6,799 nucleotides of DNA from RGIG3102 sp964369975. Its GTDB lineage: Bacteria; Bacillota; Clostridia; Oscillospirales; Ruminococcaceae. The number at the start of each line of letters is the position of its first letter. Position 1 is the first letter of the stretch. Below are positions 6,503-6,799 of the stretch, piece after piece. Where the stretch lies: the NCBI GenBank assembly GCA_964369975.1, contig CAYJFZ010000036.1, positions 1 to 6,799 on the forward strand, given 5' to 3'. The notes under the pieces were generated by a model. That model was given only the letters and a program-made list of their open reading frames with translations, ran no database searches and had not been told where the DNA came from. The position numbers and the translations under genes are program-made.

Positions 6503-6576
6503 AGCTAGCAAACACTCTTTTTCTATGTTAAAACGTATTTATATAGTCGCTTGAAAGAGTATATAAATTGCAAGCT
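6503..6576 (-). other. Possible imperfect stem in the activator 5' leader
   Basis: Leader segments 6576-6554 and 6520-6503 can pair: AGCT with AGCT, one mismatch, TTGC with GCAA, a 5-nt bulge, then 9 bp (AAAGAGTAT in plus notation with ACACTCTTT, one G-U pair). The loop is about 33 nt. It is too irregular to match any riboswitch I know and may be chance in AT-rich DNA. Confidence 0.25.
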
Positions 6577-6597
6577 GCTATATTTTGTCTTTTCTCT

Positions 6598-6625
6598 ATT
6601 ATACTCTGTATTATTTACAATTCAA
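6598..6625 (-). promoter_or_regulatory. Sigma-A-type promoter of the activator gene
   Basis: On the minus strand TTGAAT (-35, 6625-6620) is followed after 16 nt by a perfect TATAAT (-10, 6603-6598). The predicted start is near 6591, giving a leader of about 117 nt before the activator ATG. No ATTTCA-N4-TGAAAT palindrome lies nearby, so the activator is probably made constitutively or controlled by something else. Confidence 0.7.
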
Positions 6626-6713
6626 CCTTTATTTATTTGTTTCATTAAAAGCAAAGCAACAAGTTATAACATCGATTTATTTATAGGCTTTTCATACGAC
6701 AAGCTTCATTTTT

Positions 6714-6750
6714 CTTTATCCCTCAATTTCGCTCTCTTTATCCTTCAATT
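6714..6750. repeat. Imperfect 22-bp-period direct repeat
   Basis: CTTTATCCCTCAATT (6714-6728) recurs as CTTTATCCTTCAATT (6736-6750) with one mismatch and a period of 22 bp; a weaker echo, CCCTCAAAATT, follows at 6754-6764. On the minus strand the units read AATTGAGGGATAAAG and AATTGAAGGATAAAG. The stop codon of the possible partial gene falls inside the second unit, so this could be a small duplication of a gene end. The stretch 6626-6713 between it and the promoter shows nothing I can name. Confidence 0.45.
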
Positions 6751-6799
6751 CCACCCTCAAAATTGACAATCTCTTCTCTATCGTTTACACTAAAAAAAA
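6738..6799 (-). CDS. Possible 3' end of an upstream gene (partial)
   Basis: From the right edge, one minus-strand frame stays open for 19 codons and ends in TAA at 6740-6738; its tail reads SVNDREEIVNFEGGIEG. The strand is purine-rich here, as the coding strands of the four real genes tend to be, and a promoter with a separate gene follows. The fragment is too short to identify, and the eight-T start could instead be the U-tract of a terminator lying outside the window. Confidence 0.25.
   Translation of the reverse strand, partial: FFSVNDREEIVNFEGGIEG

Noticed and set aside
6551..6766. 71-codon plus-strand frame in the gap upstream of the activator
   Set aside because: It begins at TTG without a ribosome-binding site, runs across the activator's promoter, has low-complexity hydrophobic composition, and resembles no family.
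1..6799. tRNA, rRNA, CRISPR array, insertion sequence or phage genes
   Set aside because: No cloverleaf-like GC-richer segments, no regularly spaced repeats, and no transposase or integrase frames were seen on either strand.

Overview
The window looks like chromosomal DNA from a low-GC, Gram-positive-type anaerobe, most likely a member of the Clostridia. The evidence is a strongly AT-rich sequence, AAAGGAG(G)-type ribosome-binding sites 5-6 nt before ATG starts, factor-independent terminator hairpins, and a PAS-AAA+-Fis activator paired with a sigma-54 promoter. The genus cannot be fixed from the sequence; Fusobacteria or another AT-rich phylum is less likely but not excluded.

All four complete genes lie on the minus strand, so the window is best read from right to left. 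(1) 6799-6475: possible tail of an upstream gene, a housekeeping-type promoter (-35 TTGAAT, 16 nt, -10 TATAAT) and a roughly 117-nt leader. (2) 6474-5077: a sigma-54-dependent activator with an N-terminal PAS sensor. (3) 5076-4787: a control region with three copies of the palindrome ATTTCA-N4-TGAAAT followed by a good -24/-12 promoter (TGGTATG-N4-TTGCT). (4) 4786-3158: an amidohydrolase of the YtcJ / N-substituted-formamide-deformylase type. (5) 3056-1782: a creatinase/ectoine-hydrolase-like member of the M24 'pita-bread' family. (6) 1652-195: a sodium:solute symporter. (7) 162-122: a strong hairpin terminator. (8) 121-1: non-coding DNA with short repeats.

The likely logic is a small, self-contained catabolic operon. 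The activator is made from its own sigma-A promoter and senses a small molecule through PAS. It binds the palindromes about 95, 172 and 194 bp upstream of the predicted start and drives RNA polymerase-sigma-54 to transcribe amidohydrolase, M24 hydrolase and symporter as one unit. The symporter would import a nitrogenous solute, the M24 enzyme would cleave a C-N bond in it (as creatinase and ectoine hydrolase do), and the amidohydrolase would remove an acyl or formyl group or open an amide. The substrate is unknown. The ectoine deacetylase DoeB and the other creatine genes are not in the window, so this is a candidate uncharacterised amide/amidine utilisation pathway rather than a known one.
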